Source: CAZCEC01 sp964497615
GTDB taxonomy: Bacteria > Chloroflexota > Anaerolineae > Anaerolineales > UBA6663
Assembly (NCBI GenBank): GCA_964497615.1
Contig: CAZCEC010000095.1
Span: forward strand, 1-21,354
Length of the DNA stretch: 21,354 nucleotides
Direction of reading: 5' to 3'
The position numbers and the translations under genes are program-made. Under the pieces are notes generated by a model that was not told the DNA's origin, did no database searches, and worked only from the letters and a program-made list of their open reading frames with translations. This document shows, piece by piece, positions 5,402-13,794 of the stretch (within the stretch, counting starts at the first letter, position 1; each line of letters starts with the position of its first letter).

Positions 5402-7426
5402 ATGCCGCCCCTCGAAGTCGTCCAGCAGAAGCTGGACACCCTGCCCGCCAAGCCCGGCTGCTACCTGTTCAAGGACACCGCCGGCAAGATCATCTACGTC
5501 GGCAAAGCCGTCAACCTGCGCAATCGCGTCCGTTCCTACTTCCACGAGTCGGTCGATTCGCCCAAGACCTACCACCTCGTCCAGGCCATCGCCGACCTGG
5601 ACACCATCATCGTCGGCTCCGAGCTCGAGGCCCTCATCCTCGAGATGAACCTGATCAAGAAGCACCGGCCCAAGTACAACGTCCGGCTCAAGGACGACAA
5701 GCGCTACCCCTATATCAAGGTCCATTGGGCCGAGCCATTCCCCAAGGTCACCGTCACCCGCCGGATGGACGACGACGGCAGCCGCTACTTCGGCCCCTAC
5801 ACCAGCGTCTGGGCCGTTCACCAGACCCTGGACGTGCTGCGCAAAATCTTCCCCTACCTCACCTGCGACCGCGTCATCACCGGCAATGATCCCCGCGCCT
5901 GCCTGTACTGGGACATCAAGCTGTGCCTGGCTCCCTGCATTGGCGCCTCCACCCGCGAGCAGTACCGCGCCATGATTGACGACCTGTGCCGCTTCCTGCG
6001 CGGCCAGACCGAGCCCGTCGTCGCCCGCCTCAAGGCCGATATGCTCCAGGCCTCCGAGGACCTTCAGTTCGAGAAAGCCGCCGCCCTGCGCGACCAACTC
6101 GTCGCCATCGAGCGCGTGGTGGAGAAGCAGAAGGTCGTCACCACCGAGCAGATCGACTCCGACGTCATCGCCTTCGCCCGTTCCAACGGCGAGGCCTGCG
6201 TCCAGGTCTTCTTCATCCGCGCCGGCAAGCTCATCGGCCGCGAATACTTCGTCCTCGAAGGCACCGAGGACGAGACCAACACCCGCATCGTCGAGCAGTT
6301 TGTCAAGCAGTTCTACGACGAAGCCGCCTTCATCCCGCCCGAGGTCCTGCTGCCGGAGGAGATCGAAGAAGCCAAAATCGTCAACGAGTGGCTCACCAGC
6401 AAGCGCGGCGGCGACAAGGTGGCCCTCACCGTCCCGCGCCGGGGCCTGAAGCGCGGCCTGGTGGAACTGGCCGCCGAGAACGCCGCCGAAACCCTGGCCG
6501 CCCTCAAGGCCCAGTGGGAGGCCGACACCAACAAGCACATCCAGGCCCTATCTGAATTGCAGGCCGCCCTCACCCTGCCCGCGCCCCCCAACCGCATCGA
6601 GTGCTTCGACATCTCCAACACCCAGGGCACGGCCGCCACCGCCTCCATGGTCGTCTTCGAGCAGGGCGCGCCGCGCAAGGGTCACTACCGCAGCTTCAGC
6701 ATCAAGTCCGTCCAAGGCCCCAACGACTTCGCCTCCATGAAAGAAGCCCTCTTCCGCCGCTTCCGCCGCTGGCGCGACGCGCAGGAAGGGCCGGTGGCAG
6801 GCGTGGTTGGCAAGCCGCAGACTCAGGGGACTCAAGGGACCGAAGGGCCTCAAGGGCCTCTGCCCGCCACCCCGGCCGAAGCGCCAACCGTGATTGTGGT
6901 GCCCCCGAGTCCCCTGAATCCCTTGAGTCCCCAGGCTGCAGTACCTGCCCGCGGCCAGCCTCGCGCCCCCGGTCAAAAAGCTGACGAATCCTTCGCCCGC
7001 CTCCCCGACTTGCTTATTGTGGATGGTGGCAAGGGACAGCTTGGCGTTGCTGTGGAAGTGCTGGAGGAGTTTGGGCTATTGGGTCAGGTGCCGGTGTGCG
7101 GCCTGGCCAAGGAACACGAAGAGCTCTTCCTGCCGGGTCAATCCCGGTCCGTCATCCTGCCGCGCCGCTCGCAGGGCCTGTATCTTGTCCAACGCGTCCG
7201 CGACGAGGCCCACCGCTTCGCCCTCTCGCGCCATCGCGTCCGCCGCGGCAAGATCGGCCTGGCCTCCCGCCTCGACGCCATCCCCGGCATCGGCCCCATG
7301 CGCCGCAAGGCCCTCCTGCGCCGCTTCGGCTCCCTCGATGGCATCCGCGACGCCAGCCTCGAAGAACTCGCCTCCGTGCGCGGCATGTCCCAGTCCGCCG
7401 CTGAGGCGCTTAAGGCGAACCTGTAG
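5402..7426 (+). CDS. uvrC: Excinuclease ABC subunit C, with an extra internal segment
   Basis: UvrC makes both incisions in nucleotide excision repair together with UvrA and UvrB. Domains in order are: GIY-YIG nuclease (residues about 13-95, with GCYLF and IIYVGKAVNLRNRV); a UVR motif that contacts UvrB (about 210-240, LQFEKAAALRDQLVAIERVV); an RNase H-like endonuclease domain (RIECFDISNTQGT, then LPDLLIVDGGKGQLGVA and DEAHRFALSRHR); and tandem helix-hairpin-helix (LDAIPGIGPMRRKALLRRF). ATG 5402 begins at the family's usual N terminus and directly follows the previous gene; an in-frame ATG at 5363 would overlap that gene. At 674 aa it is longer than the usual 600-620. The excess is a Pro/Gly/Gln-rich stretch at about residues 463-533, built from an inverted repeat inside the endonuclease domain. 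It overlaps the TPR gene tail to tail by 17 bases. Confidence 0.96.
   Translation: MPPLEVVQQKLDTLPAKPGCYLFKDTAGKIIYVGKAVNLRNRVRSYFHESVDSPKTYHLVQAIADLDTIIVGSELEALILEMNLIKKHRPKYNVRLKDDKRYPYIKVHWAEPFPKVTVTRRMDDDGSRYFGPYTSVWAVHQTLDVLRKIFPYLTCDRVITGNDPRACLYWDIKLCLAPCIGASTREQYRAMIDDLCRFLRGQTEPVVARLKADMLQASEDLQFEKAAALRDQLVAIERVVEKQKVVTTEQIDSDVIAFARSNGEACVQVFFIRAGKLIGREYFVLEGTEDETNTRIVEQFVKQFYDEAAFIPPEVLLPEEIEEAKIVNEWLTSKRGGDKVALTVPRRGLKRGLVELAAENAAETLAALKAQWEADTNKHIQALSELQAALTLPAPPNRIECFDISNTQGTAATASMVVFEQGAPRKGHYRSFSIKSVQGPNDFASMKEALFRRFRRWRDAQEGPVAGVVGKPQTQGTQGTEGPQGPLPATPAEAPTVIVVPPSPLNPLSPQAAVPARGQPRAPGQKADESFARLPDLLIVDGGKGQLGVAVEVLEEFGLLGQVPVCGLAKEHEELFLPGQSRSVILPRRSQGLYLVQRVRDEAHRFALSRHRVRRGKIGLASRLDAIPGIGPMRRKALLRRFGSLDGIRDASLEELASVRGMSQSAAEALKANL
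6817..6939. repeat. In-frame inverted repeat insertion in uvrC
   Basis: The left arm at 6817-6840 (GCAG, then GGGGACTCAAGGGA) is the reverse complement, with small differences, of the right arm at 6906-6939 (TCCCTTGAGTCCCC, then AGGCTGC). Between them lie more GGGCCTCAAGGGCCTC units and a spacer of about 45 bases. The arms are read as TQGTQGTEGPQG and PPSPLNPLSPQA. The right arm is the same sequence as the repeat at 2452-2490. Confidence 0.8.
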
Positions 7427-9215
7427 TCTTCTCCAACACTTCCCGCACTTCTGCCCGCCCCCGAAAAGAATCGGCCAGCTCAGCCGACCCCGCATGCGCC
7501 GCAATGTAGTCCACAAGCTCCCCGGCCTGCCGCCACAGCACGGCCGCTTCGGTCTGCGCCCCATCGGCCTCTGCCAGCCGCGCCAACTCGGCCAGAATCT
7601 GCCATCGTGCGCGCCGCGACCCGAGCGCCTCGGCCTCGGCCTGTGCCATTCGCAGCGCCGCCTTCGCCTCCGCCCGCCGCCCGGCTGCCAATAGGGCCTG
7701 TCCTTGGAGGATAAGTGCATCGGTGACAAACAGCCGCGTGCCCGACTTCCGCAGGACACGTACCACTGTCTCGGCCAGGTCAAGCGCCAGTTCAGCATCG
7801 CCTCGCGCCAGGGCCATTTCGGCCGATACCGCGCCAATAAACAGGGCCTCCGTGCTGAACTGCGGTCGCGTGCCGCTCAAGTTCGGGCCGATGCTGGCCG
7901 CGTCCAGCACCGCTTGGGCCTCGGCTGGCCGCCCGGCGTGCAGGTGAAGCTGCGCCACCACGCTCTCTAGTGCCCGCCAGGCATGCGCTTCGCCGGCCAG
8001 CGCGTCGGCCCGCGCCTGCGTCTCGCGTGCGATTTCCAGCGCGCGCTCCTGATCGCCCATATAGTCGAGGATCAGCACCAGGTTGAAGCTCCCCTGGTTG
8101 AGCCCTTCCACAAACCCGGACTGCTCCGACAAACGCCGCCCCGCTTCCGCGGTCTCGATCGCGGTCCCGATCTCGCCCCGGTCAAAGTGGACCAGGTCCA
8201 CCATGTAGTAGGAGTAGGCCTCGTTCCACAGATTGCCGATGGCGCGGCTCACCTGGCGCGCCTCGGCCGACAGCGCCAGGGCCCGCTCATAATCGCCTGA
8301 AAAGATGCCGACCATGGCCGTGGTGGAAAGATTGTCGGCCAGCATGTTGAGCTTGCCCAGCTCCCGCCACAGCCCGCGCGCCTCCGCCAACGCCGCCAGC
8401 GAGCGGTCCTGTTGATCAGCGGTGTAGTAGACCTTTAGCAGGTCCGTCAACACAAAGGCCACCTGTTCGCGCAGCCCCTCCTCGCGCGCCAGCCTCAGCG
8501 CCTGCTCGCCGCTTTCCAGCGCCTCCGCGAACTGCTGCCGGGCAATGTGGTGCTGGAGCAAATTCCACAGCACCTTGGCCTCGGCTGGCCGGTCGCCCAA
8601 TTCGCGCGCCAAACTTAATGCACGCTGCGACAGTTCATGGCCCAGCGCCTGGTTCTGCTCGATGGATGGCTTGACGTAGATAGTGCCGCGCGCCGCCAGC
8701 GCCGCCAGTTCCGCCCGGCGGTTGCCGCGCGCCGCCGCCCAGCTTTCCAGCGCCTCGTAATTCCGCAGCGCCTCGGCGTCCTGCGCGTTTAGCTCCAGCG
8801 CGCGCCCTCGGCGCAGGCAGAGCTCGATGATCTGGTCATCCACGCTCGTCAGCGCATGCGCCATCTCCAGCGCCCGGCCAAACAGTTGAATGGCCTCGCC
8901 ATTGGCGTAGCGGTCCGCCGCCGCCTGGCCGGCCAGGGTGTAGTAGGGTAGGGCGCGCGCCGGGTCGCCGGCCTGGTCAAAGTGCTCGGCCAGCAGGGGC
9001 GCCAGGTCGGACGAGGGTGCGCCGGCCGGGGCCAGGCGCTCCAGGGTCTCGCCCACCGTCCGGTGCAGCCGCCGCCGGTCGCCCTTCACCAGCGAGTGAT
9101 AGGTCGCCTCCTGCACCAGCGCATGCCGGAACAGGTAAGTCACCTCCGGTTGCGTCTGTGCCAACCGGATGAGGTCGTTGGCCTCCAGCCTTGTCAGGTG
9201 AGCGCTGACGTTCAT
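7410..9215 (-). CDS. TPR-repeat protein lacking the usual N-terminal ATPase
   Basis: This 601-aa protein consists almost wholly of tetratricopeptide helices. The first 65 residues (LTRLEANDLIRLA, then VTYLFRHALVQEATYHSL and RRRLHRTVGETLERL) match the linker that, in large adenylate-cyclase-linked or LuxR-type AAA/STAND regulators, follows the NTPase and winged-helix parts. TPR units follow, such as ALPYYTLAGQAAADRYANGEAIQLFGRALEMA. The nucleotide-binding half is absent, and the channel gene's stop is only 13 bases upstream of the ATG, so it is not simply hidden. The start is supported by AAAGGA nine bases upstream. It may act as a scaffold, or be the surviving tail of a larger regulator. It is co-directional with the channel gene. 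Confidence 0.82.
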   Translation of the reverse strand: MNVSAHLTRLEANDLIRLAQTQPEVTYLFRHALVQEATYHSLVKGDRRRLHRTVGETLERLAPAGAPSSDLAPLLAEHFDQAGDPARALPYYTLAGQAAADRYANGEAIQLFGRALEMAHALTSVDDQIIELCLRRGRALELNAQDAEALRNYEALESWAAARGNRRAELAALAARGTIYVKPSIEQNQALGHELSQRALSLARELGDRPAEAKVLWNLLQHHIARQQFAEALESGEQALRLAREEGLREQVAFVLTDLLKVYYTADQQDRSLAALAEARGLWRELGKLNMLADNLSTTAMVGIFSGDYERALALSAEARQVSRAIGNLWNEAYSYYMVDLVHFDRGEIGTAIETAEAGRRLSEQSGFVEGLNQGSFNLVLILDYMGDQERALEIARETQARADALAGEAHAWRALESVVAQLHLHAGRPAEAQAVLDAASIGPNLSGTRPQFSTEALFIGAVSAEMALARGDAELALDLAETVVRVLRKSGTRLFVTDALILQGQALLAAGRRAEAKAALRMAQAEAEALGSRRARWQILAELARLAEADGAQTEAAVLWRQAGELVDYIAAHAGSAELADSFRGRAEVREVLEKTTGSP

Positions 9216-9228
9216 GCCCTCGCGTCCT

Positions 9229-11124
9229 TTACTCCTCCGCGATCACGATCAGCCGGTCCCCTTCCCTGAAGGTCACCATCTGTGACTTGTCCGGGTTCAC
9301 GTGCACCCCATAGCTCTTGTCTGCGTCGCTGGCCTCCGCCTTCAGCCGATGCCCGATGACCGACTGTCCCCGCTGCCGCCCCGCCCCCACCACCGTGTAA
9401 AAGTTCACTGGCTTGCCCAGCGCCACAAAATCGCCGGCCGGCTTCAGGTAGATCTCTGCCCCTTCCGGGTCGAAGATATCGCCAAACACCGCGTTCAGCC
9501 GCTTGTTCTCCGACACCTGCGACAGCATCAGGCTCACCAGCTTATCGCTGACGATGAAGTCGTCGGCGCGCGTGATCTCTGCCAGCGCCCGGTTGCGCAG
9601 ATCCAGCATCTGGCTCACGATGGAGCCGCCCTGCCCGGCGCGGTCGGTGATGTCGCGCAGGTGGAGCAGGGTGATCAGGGTGCGGGCGTCCGCCTCCTGC
9701 GCGTCCAGCGTGTCGGAATACGACAGCACGATCATGTGGTGATAGCGGCTGACGTTGAGGGCATCCAGGGTGCGCCGGTCGGTTGAATCGCCCAACTGGC
9801 ACGTCACCCGCAGGTTCTTCAGGTTCGCGCAGTGCCGTTCCACCTCGGCGGGCGCGTCCGCAAAGTCCGACACCACCCGCACCAGCGAGCCCGCTGCCAC
9901 ATAGTGGTCCAGTTCATTGATGATGGCCGGCGCGTGCCAGTTCCAGCCCAGGATCAGGCTGCGTTCCGGCTGGGCCGGGGCGGGCTGGCCCAGATTGAAT
10001 GCGTTGGGGTCAACCTGGCCCGGCGTTGCAGCCAGCCGGATGGTGTCGTCATCCTCGGAGATGACGATCAGCTCATCCCCGGCGCCCAGCCGCGTGTCCA
10101 TGGGCGGGTTGAGCTTCACCGCGCCGCCCTTCGGCTGCAGGCCAATGACGGTCGAGTCCTCGTAGGCCGTCAGCGCCTCGCCATACGTCTTGCCCGCCAG
10201 TCCCGGTTCGGCATGGAAATAGATTTCGTCGCCGCCGAAGTCGAGCAGTTCGGTGTACACCACCGACAGCCCCGACTGCCGGCAGGTCTGCGCGACGATG
10301 CGCGAGATCAGGTCGCCCACCAGCACCAACTCCACCTCGTCCTTGCCCACCAGCCGCGCCGCCTCCATGTTCTTGGGGTCGCGGATCTCGGCCACCACGT
10401 GATAGGGCTCCGGCCGCCGGTTGGGGTTGTTGGTGATCGCCAGCATGGTCTTGATGACGTTGGAGTCCGGCTCCTCGGTCGGCGGCGCCAGGACGATGAT
10501 GGACCGCGCCGTGTGCGGGCTGGCGATCTCCAGGTCGCTCAGGTCAATCGGGTTGCCGGTGCGGCACACGATCCGGGTCCGGCCCGTGTCGCCCACCTTG
10601 TCGCGGATGGCGTCCTCCATCTGCACCTTGTCCTCATCGCCCAGGACGACAATGCACGACCGGCGCTGGTTGGCGTTCGCCAGCACCAGTTCCGACACAA
10701 TGGAAAACACCTGCTCCGACCAGCCCAGGATGACGGTGTGCCCGCTCTCGATCACCCGCGAGCGGCCCTTGCGCAGCTCGGCCAGCTTGTCCTCGATGCC
10801 GTTGTTGATGACGCCGATCAGCGCGCTGATGACGAAGATGCCCCCCAGCGTCACCGCCAGCGACGCCAGGCGGAAGGTCCAGCCTTCGTCGCCGCCCATG
10901 GTGCCCGCGTCCAGCGTGCGCATCAGGCTCAGCCACATGGCCTCTATGAGCCCAACCGGCTCGCCGCCGCCGGGCCTCACCCGCAGCGCCGACATCACCA
11001 GCCCAATGGCGAAGATCACCAGGACCGAGGCCACCCCCAGCCCCAGCAGCAGCGCCACGGTGCCCCGCGCCATGTAGTTGTCAAAGGCGTACCGCAGCCG
11101 GTCGCCCAGTGTCGTCTTATTCAT
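9229..11124 (-). CDS. CASTOR/POLLUX-like ion channel with RCK-type domains
   Basis: This is a 631-aa membrane protein of the CASTOR/POLLUX/SYM8 type, ligand-gated cation channels with cytosolic NAD-like (RCK) sensor domains. A first transmembrane helix (residues about 22-47) is followed by a pore region with the filter-like TLDAGTMGGDEG (about 70-81). A second helix follows (about 85-107, ASLAVTLGGIFVISALIGVI). The first Rossmann-like domain starts with HTVILGWSEQVFSIVSEL and the second with RSLILGWNWHAPAIINEL. The C terminus is beta-rich (GDRLIVIAEE). The start at ATG 11124 has GGAGG seven bases upstream; an upstream in-frame codon at 11196 lies before the promoter. Ion selectivity cannot be read from the sequence. 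Confidence 0.9.
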   Translation of the reverse strand: MNKTTLGDRLRYAFDNYMARGTVALLLGLGVASVLVIFAIGLVMSALRVRPGGGEPVGLIEAMWLSLMRTLDAGTMGGDEGWTFRLASLAVTLGGIFVISALIGVINNGIEDKLAELRKGRSRVIESGHTVILGWSEQVFSIVSELVLANANQRRSCIVVLGDEDKVQMEDAIRDKVGDTGRTRIVCRTGNPIDLSDLEIASPHTARSIIVLAPPTEEPDSNVIKTMLAITNNPNRRPEPYHVVAEIRDPKNMEAARLVGKDEVELVLVGDLISRIVAQTCRQSGLSVVYTELLDFGGDEIYFHAEPGLAGKTYGEALTAYEDSTVIGLQPKGGAVKLNPPMDTRLGAGDELIVISEDDDTIRLAATPGQVDPNAFNLGQPAPAQPERSLILGWNWHAPAIINELDHYVAAGSLVRVVSDFADAPAEVERHCANLKNLRVTCQLGDSTDRRTLDALNVSRYHHMIVLSYSDTLDAQEADARTLITLLHLRDITDRAGQGGSIVSQMLDLRNRALAEITRADDFIVSDKLVSLMLSQVSENKRLNAVFGDIFDPEGAEIYLKPAGDFVALGKPVNFYTVVGAGRQRGQSVIGHRLKAEASDADKSYGVHVNPDKSQMVTFREGDRLIVIAEE

Positions 11125-11153
11125 CTGCCGTCCTCCGTGCCAAGGTGGCGCGT

Positions 11154-11182
11154 GGTATAGCACCGGCCCCGAGCGTTGGCAA
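11154..11182 (-). promoter_or_regulatory. Promoter of the channel gene (TTGCCA-17-TATACC)
   Basis: On the minus strand, TTGCCA (11182-11177) is followed after exactly 17 bases by TATACC (11159-11154). Transcription would start near 11147, giving a leader of about 23 nt with a good GGAGG. This is the one promoter in the window with both a recognisable -35 and -10 at canonical spacing. Confidence 0.6.
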
Positions 11183-11191
11183 GTGCCCTGG

Positions 11192-11197
11192 TACAAT
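11192..11197 (+). promoter_or_regulatory. TACAAT -10 candidate for murJ
   Basis: TACAAT lies 45 bases before the murJ ATG, in the intergenic region shared with the divergent channel gene. No -35 is found at 16-18 bases; the nearby TTGGCA is only ten bases away. Confidence 0.35.
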
Positions 11198-11242
11198 CAT
11201 CACCCGGCACCCGACCTTTGGCTCCTGCCACCGACCCATGCC

Positions 11243-12868
11243 ATGACCGACTCCCTGCCCGCCGAAGCCGCACCCGCTGTACTCGGCGGCCCCCTCACCG
11301 GCGACTCCAGCGGTCTGGCCCGGCACGCCTCCATCATCGCCCTGGGCAACGTCACCAGCCGCGCCCTGGGCTTTGTGCGCGACGCCGTGATGGCCGGGCT
11401 ATTTGGCACCGGCGCCCACGTGGATGCCCTCAACCTGGCCATCACCATCCCCAACCAGATTTACGACCTGGTGACCGGCGGCCTCGTCAATTCGGCCCTG
11501 GTCCCGGTCTTTAGCCGGTACGCGGGCGACGACGCCCCCGGCCGCAGCCGCGCCGACTTGTGGCGGCTGGGCAGCATCCTGCTCACCCTGGCATTGCTGC
11601 TCGTGTCGGCCCTGGTGGCGGGCCTGGTGCTGTTCGCGCCCCAGGTCGTGAACCTGTTCAGCCTGTTGGGCGGGGGCAACAACCCGGCCGCCGCGGCCCA
11701 GGCCGTGCCCCTCCTGCGCGTCACCCTGCCCGCCATCGTGTTCCTCAGCCTGTCGGGCATTCTCTCCGGCCTGCTGTTCGCCCTGCGCCGCTTCACCTAC
11801 CCGGCCTTCACCGCCGCCATCTTCAACCTCAGCATCGTCGCGGCCTCGCTGCTGCTGGCGCGCTGGCTGGACGTGCGCGCCGTGGCTGTGGGCCTGCTGG
11901 CGGGGGCGGTGCTGCAGGTGGCCCTGCAATTGCCCGGGCTGCGCGACGGGCTGCGCGCCTTGCGGCCCACCCTGCGCTGGCGCCACCCCGGCCTGCGCGA
12001 AATCTTTCGCCTGTATGTGCCCATCATCATCGGCCTGGTCATCACCCAGGCCTCCATTTACCTGGGGCTGGCGCTGGCCTTCGGCTACGAGGGCGGCTTG
12101 AGCTGGATGCGCTACGCCACCACGCTCTATCAGTTTCCGCTTGGCCTGGTGGCCGTCGCCGTCTCATCCGCCATCCTGCCCACGCTCTCCCGGCAGGCCG
12201 CGGCTCCGGAGTTCAAGCAGACCCTCGTCCACGGCCTCAACCTCGTCATCGTCCTCATCGTCCCCGCCGCCGTGGGCCTGTTCGTGCTGGCGCGCCCGGT
12301 AGTGGCCCTGGCCTTCCAGCGTGGCGAGTTCACCCCGGCCGACACCCTGATGACGGCCCTGGTATTGCGCGTCTTCCTGCTCGGCCTGGCCTTCGCCGCC
12401 GTGGATCAGATGCTCATCTTCGCCTACTACGCCCGGCAGAACACCCTCACCCCGTCGCTGGTGGGTGTGCTCAGCGTTGGCGTTTACACCGCCGTGGCCC
12501 TGCTGGCCTTGCCCGTGCTGGGCCTGCTGGCCCTCATGCTGGCCGACTCGGCCAAGCAGATCACCCATGCCCTCGTCACCGGGGCGGGGCTGTCGCGCCG
12601 GCTGGGCGGGTTTCGCGGCACCGGCTTGTGGCCCACCCTGGGCAAGGTGGTGCTGGCTTCGCTGGTCATGGCCGCCCTCACCGCTCTCGCCCTGGCCCTG
12701 GTGGAGCGCCTGCCTCTCTCTCCCGGCCTGCTTCAGCACGCCCTCAGCGCCCTCGTCCCCGGTGCGGTCGGCGTCCTGGCCTACTTCTGGCTCGCTGGCC
12801 GCCTCGGCGTCGGTGAGGTCCGCACCGTGCTTCAACTCCTCCTCCGCCGCCTTGCCCGCACTACCTGA
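11243..12868 (+). CDS. murJ: Lipid II flippase MurJ / MviN family
   Basis: This is a 541-aa polytopic membrane protein of the MVF/MOP superfamily, which flips the peptidoglycan precursor lipid II across the cytoplasmic membrane. After a soluble N-terminal tail of about 25 residues comes ASIIALGNVTSRALGFVRD, then TIPNQIYDLVTGGLVNSAL, the family signature around the first two helices. About 13-14 hydrophobic segments follow, including FPLGLVAVAVSSAILPTLSR and FQRGEFTPADT, both typical of MurJ. ATG 11243 is the first start downstream of the shared promoter region; there is no obvious Shine-Dalgarno. It is divergent from the channel gene. A flippase for another polyprenyl-linked glycan is a less likely alternative. 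The scaffold gap begins 26 bases after the stop. Confidence 0.9.
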   Translation: MTDSLPAEAAPAVLGGPLTGDSSGLARHASIIALGNVTSRALGFVRDAVMAGLFGTGAHVDALNLAITIPNQIYDLVTGGLVNSALVPVFSRYAGDDAPGRSRADLWRLGSILLTLALLLVSALVAGLVLFAPQVVNLFSLLGGGNNPAAAAQAVPLLRVTLPAIVFLSLSGILSGLLFALRRFTYPAFTAAIFNLSIVAASLLLARWLDVRAVAVGLLAGAVLQVALQLPGLRDGLRALRPTLRWRHPGLREIFRLYVPIIIGLVITQASIYLGLALAFGYEGGLSWMRYATTLYQFPLGLVAVAVSSAILPTLSRQAAAPEFKQTLVHGLNLVIVLIVPAAVGLFVLARPVVALAFQRGEFTPADTLMTALVLRVFLLGLAFAAVDQMLIFAYYARQNTLTPSLVGVLSVGVYTAVALLALPVLGLLALMLADSAKQITHALVTGAGLSRRLGGFRGTGLWPTLGKVVLASLVMAALTALALALVERLPLSPGLLQHALSALVPGAVGVLAYFWLAGRLGVGEVRTVLQLLLRRLARTT

Positions 12869-12894
12869 CCCATGACACCTGGCACATGACCCGT
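12869..12894. repeat. ATGACACCTGGCAC repeat at the gap edge
   Basis: The short stretch between the murJ stop and the N run contains ATGACACCTGGCACATGACC. Its reverse complement, partly duplicated, occurs at 13716-13740 on the other side of the methyltransferase gene. Confidence 0.65.
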
Positions 12895-12904
12895 NNNNNN
12901 NNNN
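12895..12904. other. Assembly gap (10 N)
   Basis: A run of ten N marks a scaffold join whose true length is unknown. It follows directly after the repeat at 12869-12894 and ends one base before the first possible start codon of the methyltransferase. Confidence 0.99.
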
Positions 12905-12905
12905 A

Positions 12906-13712
12906 ATGCCTCCCATGCCCGACCGCCCCTCCCTCCCGCCCGATCTCTACACCGAGGAATACTTCCTCAGCGCCTGTGAGGGCTATGAAGAGTTCTCCGA
13001 GTCGCAAGGCGAGCGGCTCTCGCGCCGCCTCAGCGCCGCCTTCGCCATCGCGGAGGTGAAGCCCGGCATGCAGGTGCTGGACGTGGGCTGCGGCCGGGGC
13101 GAAATCCTGCGCCACTGCGCCCGCCTCGGCGCGGATGCCTATGGCGTAGACTATGCCCCGGTGGCCGTTGAGCTTTCCCGCCGCGCAGTGGCTGGTGAGC
13201 AGCAGGCCCCCGGCAAGACCGGCGTGGCCCAGTCCGACGCCAAGCGCCTGCCGTTCCCCGACGCGCACTTCGACCGGGTGCTGATGTTCGACGTCGTCGA
13301 GCACCTCTACCCGTGGGAGTTAGCCCAGAGCCTGGCGGAGATCCGCCGCGTGCTCAAGCCCGGCGGCGTCTTCATCGTCCACACCGCCCCCAACGTGTGG
13401 TACGACCGCTACGCCTACCCCTTCGTCCGGCTGGCGCGCACGCTCATGGGGCAGGGGGGTAAGTACCCCAAGAACCCTCGCGCCCTCAACGTCAGCGCCA
13501 ACGTCGAGGTCCACGTCAACGAGCAGAGCGCCTTCAGCCTGTGGCGCGTCCTGCGGCAGGCGGGCTTCCGCCGGGTGCGCGCCTGGCTCGAGTCGCCGCC
13601 GCAGAACCGCACCGAGGCCGCCCCGCTCGCCGCCACGCGCCTGGTCCTCTTCAAGCTGCCGCCCTTCCGCTACTTCTTCGAGCGCGAAGTCTTCGCCGTG
13701 GGCGTAAAGTGA
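12906..13712 (+). CDS. Class I SAM-dependent methyltransferase
   Basis: This 268-aa protein has the Rossmann methyltransferase core: motif I VLDVGCGRGE (residues 57-66), an acidic residue at the end of strand 2 (AYGVDYAPVAVELS), motif II/III FDRVLMFDVVEHLYPWEL, and RRVLKPGGVFIVHTAPN. This is the Methyltransf_11/25 type; the substrate is unknown. The C-terminal third (FSLWRVLRQAGFRRVRAWLES) fits the family. The start may be ATG 12906 or ATG 12915. The N terminus reads naturally (PPDLYTEEYFLSACEGYEEF), but it touches the scaffold gap, so an upstream extension cannot be excluded. Neighbouring glycan-related genes (murJ, a GT-C enzyme) make a cell-envelope role possible, as an inference only. Confidence 0.9.
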   Translation: MPPMPDRPSLPPDLYTEEYFLSACEGYEEFSESQGERLSRRLSAAFAIAEVKPGMQVLDVGCGRGEILRHCARLGADAYGVDYAPVAVELSRRAVAGEQQAPGKTGVAQSDAKRLPFPDAHFDRVLMFDVVEHLYPWELAQSLAEIRRVLKPGGVFIVHTAPNVWYDRYAYPFVRLARTLMGQGGKYPKNPRALNVSANVEVHVNEQSAFSLWRVLRQAGFRRVRAWLESPPQNRTEAAPLAATRLVLFKLPPFRYFFEREVFAVGVK

Positions 13713-13785
13713 GTGTCAAGTGCCAGGTGTCAGGTGTCATGTCCTTCGTCATCCGTCCTTCGTCGGTCGTCGGTCGTCGAATTAG
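13713..13785. repeat. Low-complexity intergenic repeats (GTGCCAGGTGTCAGGTGTCAT; GTCGGTCGTC)
   Basis: The first part, 13716-13740, contains GTGCCAGGTGTCA and a second GGTGTCAT unit, inverse to the repeat at 12869-12894. The second part, 13741-13780, is built from CCTTCGTC and GGTCGTC units. The Shine-Dalgarno and start codon of the aldo/keto reductase follow directly. No gene is present. Confidence 0.7.
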
Positions 13786-13794
13786 GAGCCAACC

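Noticed and set aside
5174..6538. 454-codon open frame on the minus strand
   Set aside because: It is antisense to uvrC and the end of the DUF6483-like gene, with a Gly/Val/Asp/Leu-heavy composition typical of shadows in GC-rich DNA. The opposite strand has clear domain motifs.
9832..11160. 442-codon open frame on the plus strand
   Set aside because: It is antisense to the well-recognised channel gene, with an Arg/His/Pro/Gln-rich composition and no motif.
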